Part shown: piece by piece, positions 34,541 through 43,496 of the stretch
Numbering within the stretch: position 1 is the first letter of the stretch
Layout of the letters: each line of letters begins with the position of its first letter
Assembly: GCF_003001935.1 (NCBI RefSeq)
Contig: NZ_PVNG01000003.1
Span: forward strand, 642,573 to 706,572
Source of the DNA: Nonomuraea fuscirosea
GTDB lineage: Bacteria > Actinomycetota > Actinomycetes > Streptosporangiales > Streptosporangiaceae
Direction of reading: 5' to 3'
DNA length: 64,000 bases
The notes under the pieces: model-generated
Seen by the model: the letters and a program-made list of their open reading frames with translations, nothing else
Told to the model about the DNA's origin: nothing
Databases searched by the model: none
Translations under genes and position numbers: made by a program

Positions 34541-35407
34541 TCATTGGAGGCCGGAGCCGGTGAAGGCCAGCCCCCGGGTGAGGTAGCGCTGCGCGAAGGC
34601 GAACAGCAGCAGGGTGGGCGCCATGGCGACGATCGATCCGGCCATGAGCGGCCCGTAGTCGGTCTGCTTGTTGAAGGAGAAGGCGGCCAGGCTCATCTGG
34701 ATCGTGTTCATGTCGGGGTCGTTCAGCACGATCAGCGGCCAGAGGAAGCCGTTCCAGCCCGCGACGAACGTGAAGACCGCGAGCGTGGCCAGGGCGGGAC
34801 GGCACAGGGGCAGGTAGATCTTCCAGAAGATGCGGAACTCGGGGCAGCCGTCCACCCGGGCCGCCTCGCCGAGGTCCTTCGGCAGGGCCAGGAAGAACTG
34901 CCGCATCATGAACACGGAGAACGCGCCGACCGCGCCGGGCAGGATGACCGCCCAGTACGTGTTCAGCAGCCCGACGCCGCCCTGCCCGGTGAGGTCGTTC
35001 CCGCCGACCAGCGGCATGCTGCGGACGATGATGAACGACGGCACCAGCGTCACCACGGCGGGCACCATCATCGAGCCCAGCAGCAGCCGGAACAGCACCC
35101 GGCTGCCCCGGAACGGCAGCCGCGCGAAGGCGTACCCGGCCAGCGACCCGAGCATCAGATTGGTGACCACCCCCGCCACGGCCAGCAGCATCGAGTTGGC
35201 GAAGTGCCGCGCGAACGGCACGGTGGTGAACGCCGACCAGTAGTGCTCGAAGGTGATCGAGCTCGGCAACCACTTGATCGGCAGCGCGATGATCTCGTCG
35301 TCGGGCTTGAGCGAGGTGCTGAGCGACCACAGGAACGGCAGCAGCATGAACAGTCCGACGACGGTGAGCACGCCGTAGAACAGGGCGATCCTGATCCGCC
35401 TGGTCAT
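34541..35407 (-). CDS. Sugar ABC transporter permease (MalG-like)
   Basis: 288 residues, six transmembrane helices, with the EAA loop EAARVDGCPEFRIFWKIYLPL near residue 190 (G at the conserved position) that docks the ATPase. Overlaps the first permease gene by four bases (ATGA). No dedicated ATPase gene is present; a shared MsiK-type ATPase elsewhere in the genome is likely. Confidence 0.9.
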   Translation of the reverse strand: MTRRIRIALFYGVLTVVGLFMLLPFLWSLSTSLKPDDEIIALPIKWLPSSITFEHYWSAFTTVPFARHFANSMLLAVAGVVTNLMLGSLAGYAFARLPFRGSRVLFRLLLGSMMVPAVVTLVPSFIIVRSMPLVGGNDLTGQGGVGLLNTYWAVILPGAVGAFSVFMMRQFFLALPKDLGEAARVDGCPEFRIFWKIYLPLCRPALATLAVFTFVAGWNGFLWPLIVLNDPDMNTIQMSLAAFSFNKQTDYGPLMAGSIVAMAPTLLLFAFAQRYLTRGLAFTGSGLQ

Positions 35408-36342
35408 GTCTCGTCACTCCGGTTGATCCGCATGTTGATCACGGTGACGGCCACGATGATGAGGAACAGCGTGAACGCCTGCGCCGAGGCGTAGCCCATC
35501 TGCAGCCGGTTGAAGGCGGTCTCGTAGATCTGGTAGACGGGCGTCAGCGTCGAGTTGCCCGGACCGCCCTTGGTCATCACGTACGCCTGGTCGAAGAGCT
35601 GGAAGGCGCCGATCAGCGACAGCGTCGTGACGAACAGCGTGGTCAGCCGTAGCTGCGGCCAGGTGACGTGGGCGAACGTCGCCCAGCGCCCGGCCCCGTC
35701 CAGGGCGGCGGCCTCGTACAGGTGTGTGGGGATGTTCTGCAGGCCCGCCAGGTAGATCAGCATGTTGGAGCCGACCCCCTGCCACAGCGTGACCAGCACG
35801 ATCGACACCATGGCCGTGCTGCTGTCGCCCACCCAGGCCGGGCCGGGGATGCCGAAGAAGCCGAGGATCTCGTTGATCGGCCCGTAGTGGCTGTTGAGCA
35901 TCCAGGTCCACACCGTCGCCGCGGCCACCGGCGAGGTCACCACGGGGATGTAGTAGATGGTGCGGAAGACGCTCATCGCCGGCAGCCTGCTGTTGAGCGC
36001 CACCGCCAGCAGCAGCGAGGCGGCGATCATCACCGGGACGAACATCGCGCAGTACAGCAGGATGTTCTTCAGCGTGGTGAAGAAGGTGGCGTCCTCCAGC
36101 AGCCTGGCGTAGTTCTGCAGGCCGGTCCACTGCGGCGGGGTGAAGACGTCGTACGAGGTGAAGCTCAGGCCGAGCGCGCCGGCCACGGGCAGCACGGTGA
36201 AGATGAGGAACAGCACCATCGGCGGCGTGGCGAACAGCACTCCGGCCCGCGCCTGGTGCCGCGACATCCGGGACCGCCGCTGCTTCGCGTGGCCGGGTGA
36301 GGCCCGGCCGACCGCGGGCGGGCCGGCCAGCGTCCGGGTCAT
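35404..36342 (-). CDS. Sugar ABC transporter permease (MalF-like)
   Basis: 312 residues, six membrane segments, EAA loop YEAAALDGAGRWATFAHVTWP near residue 215. ATG 36342 is chosen because it overlaps the GH125 stop codon (ATGA), a coupling typical of this operon; the same frame is open upstream but antisense-like. Pairs with the 34541-35407 permease. Confidence 0.9.
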   Translation of the reverse strand: MTRTLAGPPAVGRASPGHAKQRRSRMSRHQARAGVLFATPPMVLFLIFTVLPVAGALGLSFTSYDVFTPPQWTGLQNYARLLEDATFFTTLKNILLYCAMFVPVMIAASLLLAVALNSRLPAMSVFRTIYYIPVVTSPVAAATVWTWMLNSHYGPINEILGFFGIPGPAWVGDSSTAMVSIVLVTLWQGVGSNMLIYLAGLQNIPTHLYEAAALDGAGRWATFAHVTWPQLRLTTLFVTTLSLIGAFQLFDQAYVMTKGGPGNSTLTPVYQIYETAFNRLQMGYASAQAFTLFLIIVAVTVINMRINRSDET

Positions 36343-37613
36343 GTCAGCGCCACCTCCATGGCGAACTGCGCGTACAGGCTGTTGGCCCAGCCGAACCAGG
36401 GGCGGGTGAAGACGCCGGGGTCGTCGGGGTCCAGGCTCTCGTGCATGTATCCGGTGTCGGCCGTGGTGGCGGCCAGCATGTCCAGCAGTTCGGCCCGCTC
36501 GGCCGGGTCGGTGCTGGTGAGGCCCTGCATGGCGAGGGACATCGGCCAGATGTGCCCGGGCTCGGTGTGCGGGCTGCCCACGCCGCGGGCGTGCTTGCCC
36601 GAGCTGTAGTGCGGGTTGCCCGGGCTGAGCACGAAGGCCCGGGTGCCGCGGTACGTCGGATCCGTGGCCGGCCGGTATCCCAGGTAGGGGATGGACAGCA
36701 GGCTCGGGACGTTCGCGTCGTCCATGAGCAGGTGGTTGCCGAGGCCGTCGGTCTCGTACGCGTAGACGGGCCCGTGCTCGGGATGGTCGACGACCGCGTA
36801 CCGCCTGATGCCCTCCTCGATCTCGGCGCGCAGCGCGGCGGCGTCGCCGGCCAGGGCCGTGTCGGCGTAGAAGTCGCGGGCGAACGCGGCCACGTGGCCG
36901 AGGACGACGACCGCGAACATGTTGGCCGGGACGAGGAAGCCGTAGGTGCAGGCGTCGTCGCTGGGCCGGAACGCCGAGCGGACCATGCCGGTGTACCCGC
37001 ATTCAGGCCCGCGCCCCTCGTTGACCAGCGTGTCCGTGGGCTGCTGGGGGTGCGGGCGGACGAAGCTGTACGGCGAGGACCCGGGGCGCTGCTCGGCCCG
37101 CATGGTCGCCACGGCCACGGTGAGCATGCGGTGCACGGCCTCGTCGAACACCTCCGTGTCGCCGGTGACCGTCCAGTAGAGGTGCAGCAGCCGCAGCGGA
37201 TGGCACAGGGAGTCGAGCTCCCACTTGCGCTCCCAGACCCAGGGCGTGAGCCGGGTCCGGTCGTCCTGGTGACCCATGCCGTCGGGGCCCTCGTTGAACG
37301 CGTTGGCGTACGGGTCGAGGGCGACGTACCGTGCGTGGCGGCGGATCACGCCGCGGATCATGGCGCGCAGGTCGTCGTCGGCGGCGGCGTGGCGGACGTA
37401 CGGCTCGATCTGGGCCGCGGAGTCGCGCAGCCACATGGCCGGGATGTCGCCGGTCAGCACGAACGTGGTCCCGTCCGGCAGCCGCCTGACCGTGGTCTCC
37501 AGCGTGTTGAGGAAGCACTGCTCGAACATGGCGGCGGCCTCGGGGAACCGGGGCTCCAGCTGTGTTCGTACGCGGTCGGCCACGTCGTGCAGCACAGTTG
37601 GGACAGCGTTCAC
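36339..37613 (-). CDS. GH125 exo-alpha-1,6-mannosidase (DUF1237)
   Basis: 424 residues, no signal peptide. Family signatures: DIPAMWLRDSAAQIEPYV near residue 50-67, HKxx-like DPYANAFNEGPDG near 98, LDSLCHPLRLLHLYW near 132 and GHIWPMSLAMQGLT near 335. GH125 enzymes remove terminal alpha-1,6-mannose with inversion, so this would trim imported oligosaccharides. Start GTG 37613 (VNAVPTVLHDVADRV) is chosen because AAGGGAAA lies seven bases upstream; ATG 37646 and 37676 lack ribosome sites. First gene of the operon, divergent from its regulator. Confidence 0.88.
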   Translation of the reverse strand: MNAVPTVLHDVADRVRTQLEPRFPEAAAMFEQCFLNTLETTVRRLPDGTTFVLTGDIPAMWLRDSAAQIEPYVRHAAADDDLRAMIRGVIRRHARYVALDPYANAFNEGPDGMGHQDDRTRLTPWVWERKWELDSLCHPLRLLHLYWTVTGDTEVFDEAVHRMLTVAVATMRAEQRPGSSPYSFVRPHPQQPTDTLVNEGRGPECGYTGMVRSAFRPSDDACTYGFLVPANMFAVVVLGHVAAFARDFYADTALAGDAAALRAEIEEGIRRYAVVDHPEHGPVYAYETDGLGNHLLMDDANVPSLLSIPYLGYRPATDPTYRGTRAFVLSPGNPHYSSGKHARGVGSPHTEPGHIWPMSLAMQGLTSTDPAERAELLDMLAATTADTGYMHESLDPDDPGVFTRPWFGWANSLYAQFAMEVALT

Positions 37614-37757
37614 GCGTTTCCCTTCATGAGGTGCGCGAGATGTCATCTGAGGGAAACGTAGGAACCAAGTTGTCATAAGTCAATATGTTTCGATGGTTCA
37701 ATTTATGAGATGATATATACCTAGACGTGCTGACATACCAAGCTATGAAGGGGAAGA
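37614..37757. promoter_or_regulatory. AT-rich divergent promoter region of the mannan locus
   Basis: This 144-bp gap is markedly AT-rich compared with its surroundings. AGATGTCATCT (37638-37648) is an 11-bp palindrome around a central base, and ATGAGATGATATATAC (near 37705-37720) is a possible promoter core. The regulator at 37758 probably binds here to control both directions. Confidence 0.5.
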
Positions 37758-38882
37758 GTGGCAGCGAGAGGCCCGCTCCTGTACGAGCGGATCATTGATT
37801 ACCTCCTCGACGAGGTCCGGCGGGGCGCACTGACCCCCGGCGACCGCGTCCCCTCGGAGATGGAGCTGGCCGAGCGGTTCGAGGTCAGCCGGATCACCTC
37901 GAAGAAGGCGCTGGAGATCCTCCGGCAGGCCGGCGTCGTGCACCGGGTCCGCGGCAAGGGCTCGTTCGTGGCCACGGAGCTGCCCGACCTCGACTCCCTG
38001 GCGCTCTCCCCGGTCCGCGCGGCGGCGGAGGGCGAGCGGGTGCCCGGCACGATCGCGATGATCTATCCGGACGCGTCCGAGGCGTACGGGCTCGAACTGC
38101 TCTGCGCGGTCGAGGAGCGCTGCGCCGAGCGCGGCATCACCCTGGTGATCAAGCGCACCCGCGGCAGCCAGGAAGAGGAGGAGAAGGCCATCGAGTCGAT
38201 GGTCGACGCCGGGCTCGCCGAGGGTCTGATCGTCTTCCCCGTGCACGGCGAGTACTACAACGCCGGCCTGCTCCGCACCATCCTCGACGGCTATCCGCTC
38301 GTCCTCGTGGACCGCTATCTCGCCGGCATCCAGGTGTGCGCCGTGCACACCGACAACGTCGCGGCCGCGCGCGCCCTGACCGAGCGCCTGTTCGACCAGG
38401 GGCACCGGCACATCGCGTTCGTGTCCCCGCCGCCGGAGAACACCTCCAGCATCGAGGAGCGGCTGGAGGGCTTCCGCGCCGCCTTCACCGGGCGCGGCCT
38501 GTCCCTCGACTTCGTGCACCAGCTGACCGACCTGTCCAGCACGCTGCCGGGCGCCTTCACCCCCGACAACGTACGGGCCGACGTCGAACGCATCCGCGCC
38601 TTCCAGGCCCGCGAGCCCGAGGTGACCGCGTTCGTGGTGTGCGAGTACAACCTGGCGCGCGTCATGGGCCGGGCCATCGCCGGGACGGAGCCGCGGCCGC
38701 TCATCGCCTGCTTCGACTCACCCCTCGACCCGGTCGCCGGGCCGCACTTCCTGCACGTCCGGCAGGGGCAGCGGGAGATGGGCCGGCAGGCGGTCGACCT
38801 GCTGCTCGCCCAGATGCGCGGCGAGCCCGTACCACCACGCTCCATCATCCCCTTCTCGATCGTCGACCCCGAGAAGACCTGA
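37758..38882 (+). CDS. GntR-HTH/LacI-sensor hybrid regulator of the mannan locus
   Basis: 374 residues. N-terminal GntR winged HTH (GDRVPSEMELAERFEVSRIT, near 35-55) fused to a LacI/PBP1-like sugar-sensing domain (GTIAMIYPDASEAYGLELL from about 100; DRYLAGIQVCAVHTDN near 185; AFVVCEYNLARVMG near 300), the AraR architecture. It would sense a mannose-containing sugar. Start GTG 37758 has GAAGGGGAAGA upstream. Divergent from the GH125-ABC-GH76 operon, and followed by a cytoplasmic GH76. Confidence 0.85.
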   Translation: MAARGPLLYERIIDYLLDEVRRGALTPGDRVPSEMELAERFEVSRITSKKALEILRQAGVVHRVRGKGSFVATELPDLDSLALSPVRAAAEGERVPGTIAMIYPDASEAYGLELLCAVEERCAERGITLVIKRTRGSQEEEEKAIESMVDAGLAEGLIVFPVHGEYYNAGLLRTILDGYPLVLVDRYLAGIQVCAVHTDNVAAARALTERLFDQGHRHIAFVSPPPENTSSIEERLEGFRAAFTGRGLSLDFVHQLTDLSSTLPGAFTPDNVRADVERIRAFQAREPEVTAFVVCEYNLARVMGRAIAGTEPRPLIACFDSPLDPVAGPHFLHVRQGQREMGRQAVDLLLAQMRGEPVPPRSIIPFSIVDPEKT

Positions 38883-38939
38883 CCCCGGGCAAGAGCCGGC
38901 CCACGACCCCGAGACCACCTGAGCACGGAGGACCCACCC

Positions 38940-39974
38940 TTGTCGCTGCCCGACCTCTGGAACGACCGCGCCGACCTGGCTCAGCGCAGCCTCGACCACT
39001 ACTTCGCCGCCCCCGGTGACCAGCTCTTCGACAACTGGCACCCGCTGGAGCCCGGCGACAACGACACCTTCAACTACTGGTGGCTCGCGCACGCCATGGA
39101 CGTGCGCATCGACGCCCACCGGCGGACCGGCGACCCGGCCCGGCTCGACCAGGCCGCGGCGATCCTCGCGGGCATCCGCCGCCGCAACGGCGGGGCGCTG
39201 TTCAACGACTACTTCGACGACATGCTCTGGCTCGCGCTCGCGACCCTGCGCCTGGCCGAGGCCACCGGCTCGGCCGACCTGCGCAACCACGCCGTCGTGA
39301 TCTGGCAGCACGTGCTCGACAACGGCTGGAACGACCACGAGGGCGGCGGCATCGCCTGGCGCGTCCAGCAGCCGTACTACAAGAACACCCCGGCCAACGC
39401 GCCCTTCGTCATCCTGTCCGCCCGCCTGCACCGCGTCACCGGCGACCCCCGCCACCTGGAGTGGGCGACCCGGACGATGGACTGGCTGGAGGGCGCCCTG
39501 GTGCGTCCGGACGGCTTCGTCGAGGACGGCGTCAACCGCCAGGAGGACCACGCCATCGACCTGCACTGGCGCTTCACCTACAACCAGGGCCTGTACGTCG
39601 GGGCGTGCGTCGAGCTGGCCCGGGCCCTCGGCCGCGACGACTACGTGTCCCGCGCCACCCGCACGGCCCGCACCGCCATCACCGAGCTGACCTCGGACGG
39701 CGTCTTCGCCCACGAGGGCGACGGCGGCGACGAGGGCTTGTTCAAGGGCGTCTACTACCGGTACGCCCACCGCCTGCTGGAGGTCCAGGACGTGCCGGAG
39801 GTCCGCGACTTCCTGCTGGACAGCACGGAACGGCTCTGGAAGTCGTCCGTGCGCGACGGCCTGCTCCTGGCCGGGTCGAACTGGAACCACCCGCCGGGCC
39901 CGAAGGTCTCCCTGTCGGCCCAGCTCAGCGCGGTGATGGCCACCGAAGCCTGCGCCGCCCTCACCGCCGGCTGA
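38940..39974 (+). CDS. Cytoplasmic GH76 glycoside hydrolase
   Basis: 344 residues with no signal peptide, unlike the secreted GH76 nearby. The catalytic Asp pair is in FNDYFDDMLWLALATL near residue 98-99, with NTFNYWW-like DTFNYWWLAHAMD near 41 and RFTYNQGLYVGACVEL near 212. It probably cleaves imported alpha-1,6-manno-oligosaccharides. Start TTG 38940 is supported by CGGAGGACC eight to nine bases upstream and by family alignment at MSLPDLWNDRADLAQRSL. It follows the regulator by 57 bases, likely co-transcribed. Confidence 0.85.
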   Translation: MSLPDLWNDRADLAQRSLDHYFAAPGDQLFDNWHPLEPGDNDTFNYWWLAHAMDVRIDAHRRTGDPARLDQAAAILAGIRRRNGGALFNDYFDDMLWLALATLRLAEATGSADLRNHAVVIWQHVLDNGWNDHEGGGIAWRVQQPYYKNTPANAPFVILSARLHRVTGDPRHLEWATRTMDWLEGALVRPDGFVEDGVNRQEDHAIDLHWRFTYNQGLYVGACVELARALGRDDYVSRATRTARTAITELTSDGVFAHEGDGGDEGLFKGVYYRYAHRLLEVQDVPEVRDFLLDSTERLWKSSVRDGLLLAGSNWNHPPGPKVSLSAQLSAVMATEACAALTAG

Positions 39975-39975
39975 C

Positions 39976-40887
39976 TCATTGCGGCGCCGGCACCGGGAAC
40001 GTCACCCCGGTGAGGTCCTCCGACACGGTCCACAGGCGCCGCTGGACGGCCTGGTCGTGGGAGCCGGGGCTGGAGGTGACCAGTTTCGGGTAGCCGGTGA
40101 TCTCCCCGCGGTTGCCGGGGCCGTAGTACTGGCCGCCGGTGACGGCCGGGTCGGTGGCGGCGCGCAGGGTGGGCAGGGCGCCCATGTCGGCGTTCTGGGT
40201 GAGCAGCGGCGCGAGCCAGGTGAGGGGCAGGCGGAACGCGGCGGGCGTGTAGCGGGCGAGTTCGGTGTTGGACACGCCGGGATGCGCGGCCACCGCGATC
40301 GTGGTGCCGTGCGGGGCGAGCCGCCGCTGCAGTTCGTACGTGAACATCAGGTTGGCGAGCTTGGACTGGCCGTAGGCGGCGGTGCGGCTGTACGAGCGCT
40401 CCCACTGCAGGTCGTCGAAGTGGATGGCGGCCCGGATGCGGTGGCCGGTGCTGCTGACCGTCACGACGCGCGAGCCGGGCACCGGCAGCAGCCGGTCCAG
40501 CAGCAGGCCGGTGAGGGCGAAGTGGCCGAGGTGGTTGGTGCCGAACTGCAGCTCGAACCCGTCGGCGGTGGTCTGCCGCGGGGTGTACATCACGCCGGCG
40601 TTGTTGACGAGCAGGTCGATGCGCGGGTGGGCGGCGCGCAGATCGGCCGCCGCGGTCCGGATCGAGTCCAGTGAGGTCAGGTCGAGGGCCTGGACGGCCA
40701 CGTCTCCTTCGATGCGGCCGGCCGCCTCCTTGCCCTTCTCGACGTTGCGGACGGCCATGACCACCGTGGCCCCGCGTTCGGCCAGCATCCGGGCGGTCTC
40801 GAAGCCCAGCCCGGTGTTGGCGCCGGTCACGATAGCCACCCGGCCGCGCTGGTCGGGGATGTGCTGCTCGGTCCACTTCTCGCTCAT
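39976..40887 (-). CDS. Short-chain dehydrogenase (retinol-dehydrogenase-like)
   Basis: 303 residues. Cofactor motif VTGANTGLGFETARML near residue 19; NNAG (LLVNNAGVMYTP near 95); catalytic Ser in VVTVSSTGHRI near 142 and YxxxK as YGQSKLANL near 171. ATG 40887 follows AGGAGG. It is divergent from a TetR gene with three operator copies between them, so it is the likely TetR target. Substrate unknown. Confidence 0.87.
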   Translation of the reverse strand: MSEKWTEQHIPDQRGRVAIVTGANTGLGFETARMLAERGATVVMAVRNVEKGKEAAGRIEGDVAVQALDLTSLDSIRTAAADLRAAHPRIDLLVNNAGVMYTPRQTTADGFELQFGTNHLGHFALTGLLLDRLLPVPGSRVVTVSSTGHRIRAAIHFDDLQWERSYSRTAAYGQSKLANLMFTYELQRRLAPHGTTIAVAAHPGVSNTELARYTPAAFRLPLTWLAPLLTQNADMGALPTLRAATDPAVTGGQYYGPGNRGEITGYPKLVTSSPGSHDQAVQRRLWTVSEDLTGVTFPVPAPQ

Positions 40888-40903
40888 GAGGTCCTCCTAA
40901 GGA

Positions 40904-40967
40904 ACCGTCGGTCTCTTATGGACGAACATAAGAGACCGACGGTCTCCTGTCAAGAGACCGGCGGTCT
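40904..40967. promoter_or_regulatory. Three TetR operator copies between SDR and TetR genes
   Basis: Core AGACCGNCGGTCT recurs. A 15-bp odd palindrome with 7-base arms lies at 40932-40946, a second copy at 40955-40967, and a partial one (ACCGTCGGT) at 40904-40912. Arms 40904-40920 and 40927-40943 also form a perfect 17-bp inverted repeat. The sites cover the promoters of both divergent genes. Confidence 0.82.
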
Positions 40968-40977
40968 TTAAGCTAGG

Positions 40978-41652
40978 GTGAGGGTTGTGACATTTCAGCG
41001 GGCGCGCAGTGAGGAGCAGCGGGAGATCCGCCGCAAGGCGATCCTCGACACGGCGGCGGCGATGCTCGACGAGATGCCGGTGGCCGAGGTGAGCCTCAAC
41101 GAGCTCAGCCGGCGGGTGGGCCTGGCCAAGTCGAACGTCCTGCGCTACTTCGAGTCACGCGAGGCCGTGCTGCTCGAACTGCTGGACGTCTTCCTGGGCG
41201 ACTGGCTGGCCGAGCTGACGGATGACCTGCCGGCGGGCATCGACGCCGGGGCGGCACCGGAAGCGCGCGCGGCTCAACTGGCCGAGATCCTCAGCCGCTC
41301 CCTGGCGGACCGGAAGGTGCTCTGCGACCTCTTCGGCGCGCAGGGGGGCGTCCTTGAGCACAACGTCTCGGTCGAGGTGGTCAAACGGCACAAACGCGCC
41401 TCCCTCGCCCGGCTCGCGACCATGACCGAACTGCTCCGCCGGCACCTGCCGGAGCTGGGCGACGACACACAACTGTTCTGCCTGATGGCCCTGGTCTCGG
41501 CGGGCGCCCTGTCGGCCTACGTCCCACCGCCGCCCAGCCTCGTCGCCGCCTACGCGGAGGAACCCGCCCTCGGCGTCCTCCACCTGGACCTCCGCGACGC
41601 CCTCCGAAGCTCCTTCACCGCGGCACTTGTCGGCGTCCTGCCACGCGCCTGA
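40978..41652 (+). CDS. TetR-family regulator
   Basis: 224 residues. N-terminal HTH (EVSLNELSRRVGLAKSNVLRY near residue 41-61, including the unusual SNVLRYFESREAVLL) and a helical C-terminal sensor domain. Probably represses itself and the divergent SDR gene via the three sites upstream. Two GTG starts are possible (40978 and 40987); with the last operator ending at 40967, the transcript may be leaderless. Confidence 0.87.
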   Translation: MRVVTFQRARSEEQREIRRKAILDTAAAMLDEMPVAEVSLNELSRRVGLAKSNVLRYFESREAVLLELLDVFLGDWLAELTDDLPAGIDAGAAPEARAAQLAEILSRSLADRKVLCDLFGAQGGVLEHNVSVEVVKRHKRASLARLATMTELLRRHLPELGDDTQLFCLMALVSAGALSAYVPPPPSLVAAYAEEPALGVLHLDLRDALRSSFTAALVGVLPRA

Positions 41653-41689
41653 ACGGCATCGGCGCCGGTCCAGGGGAGCCCGCCGGGAC

Positions 41690-42484
41690 TCACGTGATGT
41701 CCCGCCGCAGCGGGGCCGCGACGGCGATGGCAATGGCGACCAGGGCGTAGCACACCAGCACGGCGGCACCCGCCGGCGCGGACAGCAGCGGGGTCGCGGA
41801 GGTGCCGGTCTGGTCGGCGATGGCGTCCGCCAGATAGGTGAAGCCGGTCAGCGCGGCGGTGGCGCCACCCGGGAGATAGGGATAGAGCAGCTTGATCCCC
41901 GGGATGAGCATCAGCACGGTCTCGATCATGTAGAAGTAGGCGCCGACGGCGATGAGGGCGGTCACCTGGTTGCGCAGGAGAGCGCCCACGGCGAGGCCCA
42001 GCAGGGTGTAGACCGCCATGGTCAGGGCGATGCGGGCCAGCAGGGCCGTGATCGTGACGGCCGGCAGGCCGAGCGTGATGCCCTTGAGCACGGCCACGCC
42101 CCACAGAGCGCCGCCGGCCACCGCCGCGGCCGTCGCGCCGTAGGCGAGCCCGGCCCCGGTGTAGATCGCCAGCTTGGCCGCCAGCCAGGTCCAGCGCCGG
42201 GGAGCGAACAACGTCGTGGTGGTGATGGTCCTGTGCCGGTACTCCGCGGACACGGCGATGGTGCCGAGCAGGGCGGGGACGAAGACGGTGAAGCCGAGCA
42301 GGCCCAGCAGCGCGTGGATGCCCTGGGCGGTGTCCAGTCCGGGCATCGGCGGGGTGAAGTTCTCCGGCCCGGCCAGGGCGAGCAGGCCGATGAGCGCTCC
42401 GCTGGCCAGCGCGGCCAGCAGACCCCACAACCAGAGTTTGGTGCCGGTCAGGCGGGTCCATTCCGCGGCGAGGAGGGCGGTCAT
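41690..42484 (-). CDS. ABC-2 type permease
   Basis: 264 residues, six predicted membrane helices. N-terminal MTALLAAEWTRLTGTKLW is typical of ABC-2 permeases of the ABC-ATPase/permease pairs regulated by YtrA-type GntR proteins. Its ATG overlaps the stop of the ATPase gene (ATGA, 42481-42484). Confidence 0.85.
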   Translation of the reverse strand: MTALLAAEWTRLTGTKLWLWGLLAALASGALIGLLALAGPENFTPPMPGLDTAQGIHALLGLLGFTVFVPALLGTIAVSAEYRHRTITTTTLFAPRRWTWLAAKLAIYTGAGLAYGATAAAVAGGALWGVAVLKGITLGLPAVTITALLARIALTMAVYTLLGLAVGALLRNQVTALIAVGAYFYMIETVLMLIPGIKLLYPYLPGGATAALTGFTYLADAIADQTGTSATPLLSAPAGAAVLVCYALVAIAIAVAAPLRRDIT

Positions 42485-43362
42485 CGGGAACCTCCGGTGA
42501 GGTGCAGGAACGCTTGTTCGAGGGTGGGGTGTTCCGGGGTGATCTCGTGCAGCGTGACGCCGTGGGAGGCGGCCGCGGCGGCGACCTGCTCGGTGCTCAG
42601 GCCGTGGATGCGCAGCAGATCCGGTCGTGGATGTTCCACCCGGACCTCGCTCGTCACCAGCTTGGCCGCGAACAGGTCCGCCTGCGGGGAGCGGACCAGC
42701 ACGGTGGCTGTGCCGTACAGGCCGGCGATGGGACCGGCGGTGACCAGCCGGCCGTCGCGGATCACCACCACGTGGTCGGCCGTGTGCTCGATCTCGCCGA
42801 GCACATGGCTGGAGACGAGGATGGTGCGGCCGTCGGCGGCCAGCTCGCGGAGGAACTCCCGCAGCCAGGCGATGCCTTCAGGGTCCAGGCCGTTGCTCGG
42901 TTCGTCCAGCAGCAGCACCTGGGGGTCGCCGAGCAGTGCGGTGGCCAGGCTGAGGCGTTGCCGCATGCCGGTGGACAGGGTGCGGGTGAGGCGGCCGGCG
43001 AAGGCTGACACCCCGGTCAGGTCCGCGACCTGATCGACCCGGGCCGTGCCGTGCCGGCCCATGCGGGCATAGACCCGCAGGTGGTCGTAGGCGGTGTGGG
43101 CGGGGTGGAAGCCCGCGCTGTCCAGCACGGCTCCGACGGCGGCCGACGGGTGGGGCAGGTCGGCGTAGCGGTGACCGCCGAACGTGGCGGTGCCGGACGT
43201 CGGCGTGACCAGGCCCAGCATCATCTGCATGGTGGTGGTCTTGCCGGCGCCGTTCGGCCCCAGGAATCCCGTCACGACGCCCGCCTCGGCCTCGAAGCTG
43301 AGGTCGGTGACGGCACTGATCGGCCCGAACGCCTTGGTCAGGCCCCGTACTTCGATGTTCAT
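42481..43362 (-). CDS. ABC transporter ATP-binding protein
   Basis: 293 residues. Walker A GPNGAGKTTTMQMMLGL near residue 36-52, signature LSTGMRQRLSLATAL near 135, Walker B VLLLDEPSNGLDPEG near 155 and the H-loop His in VSSHVLGEIE. The C-terminal 80 residues are the variable DUF4162-like part. It is coupled to the following permease; likely substrates are peptides or lipids, unspecified. Confidence 0.9.
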   Translation of the reverse strand: MNIEVRGLTKAFGPISAVTDLSFEAEAGVVTGFLGPNGAGKTTTMQMMLGLVTPTSGTATFGGHRYADLPHPSAAVGAVLDSAGFHPAHTAYDHLRVYARMGRHGTARVDQVADLTGVSAFAGRLTRTLSTGMRQRLSLATALLGDPQVLLLDEPSNGLDPEGIAWLREFLRELAADGRTILVSSHVLGEIEHTADHVVVIRDGRLVTAGPIAGLYGTATVLVRSPQADLFAAKLVTSEVRVEHPRPDLLRIHGLSTEQVAAAAASHGVTLHEITPEHPTLEQAFLHLTGGSR

Positions 43363-43465
43363 GCCATCACCGCGATCGGCCGGCGCCGAAGCGCGGAGCG
43401 GACGGCCGGCGTTTCCTGGTGGATCTCTACCTGATGCATGACGTGCCCTCCGGGCGTTAGCTGTT

Positions 43466-43487
43466 CTATTAGTTGTATATCAGATAG
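43466..43487. promoter_or_regulatory. Imperfect palindrome before the YtrA-type regulator
   Basis: CTAT at 43466-43469 and ATAG at 43484-43487 bracket an AT-rich partly symmetric 22-base stretch (CTATTAGTTGTATATCAGATAG split over these ends), 10 bases before the regulator start and within the gap to the divergent ABC genes. Candidate operator and -10 region. Confidence 0.4.
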
Positions 43488-43496
43488 AGTGTCGGT

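Noticed and set aside
36290..37660. Long + strand open frame opposite GH125
   Set aside because: Mirror frame of a well-supported GH125 gene, with no recognisable domain.
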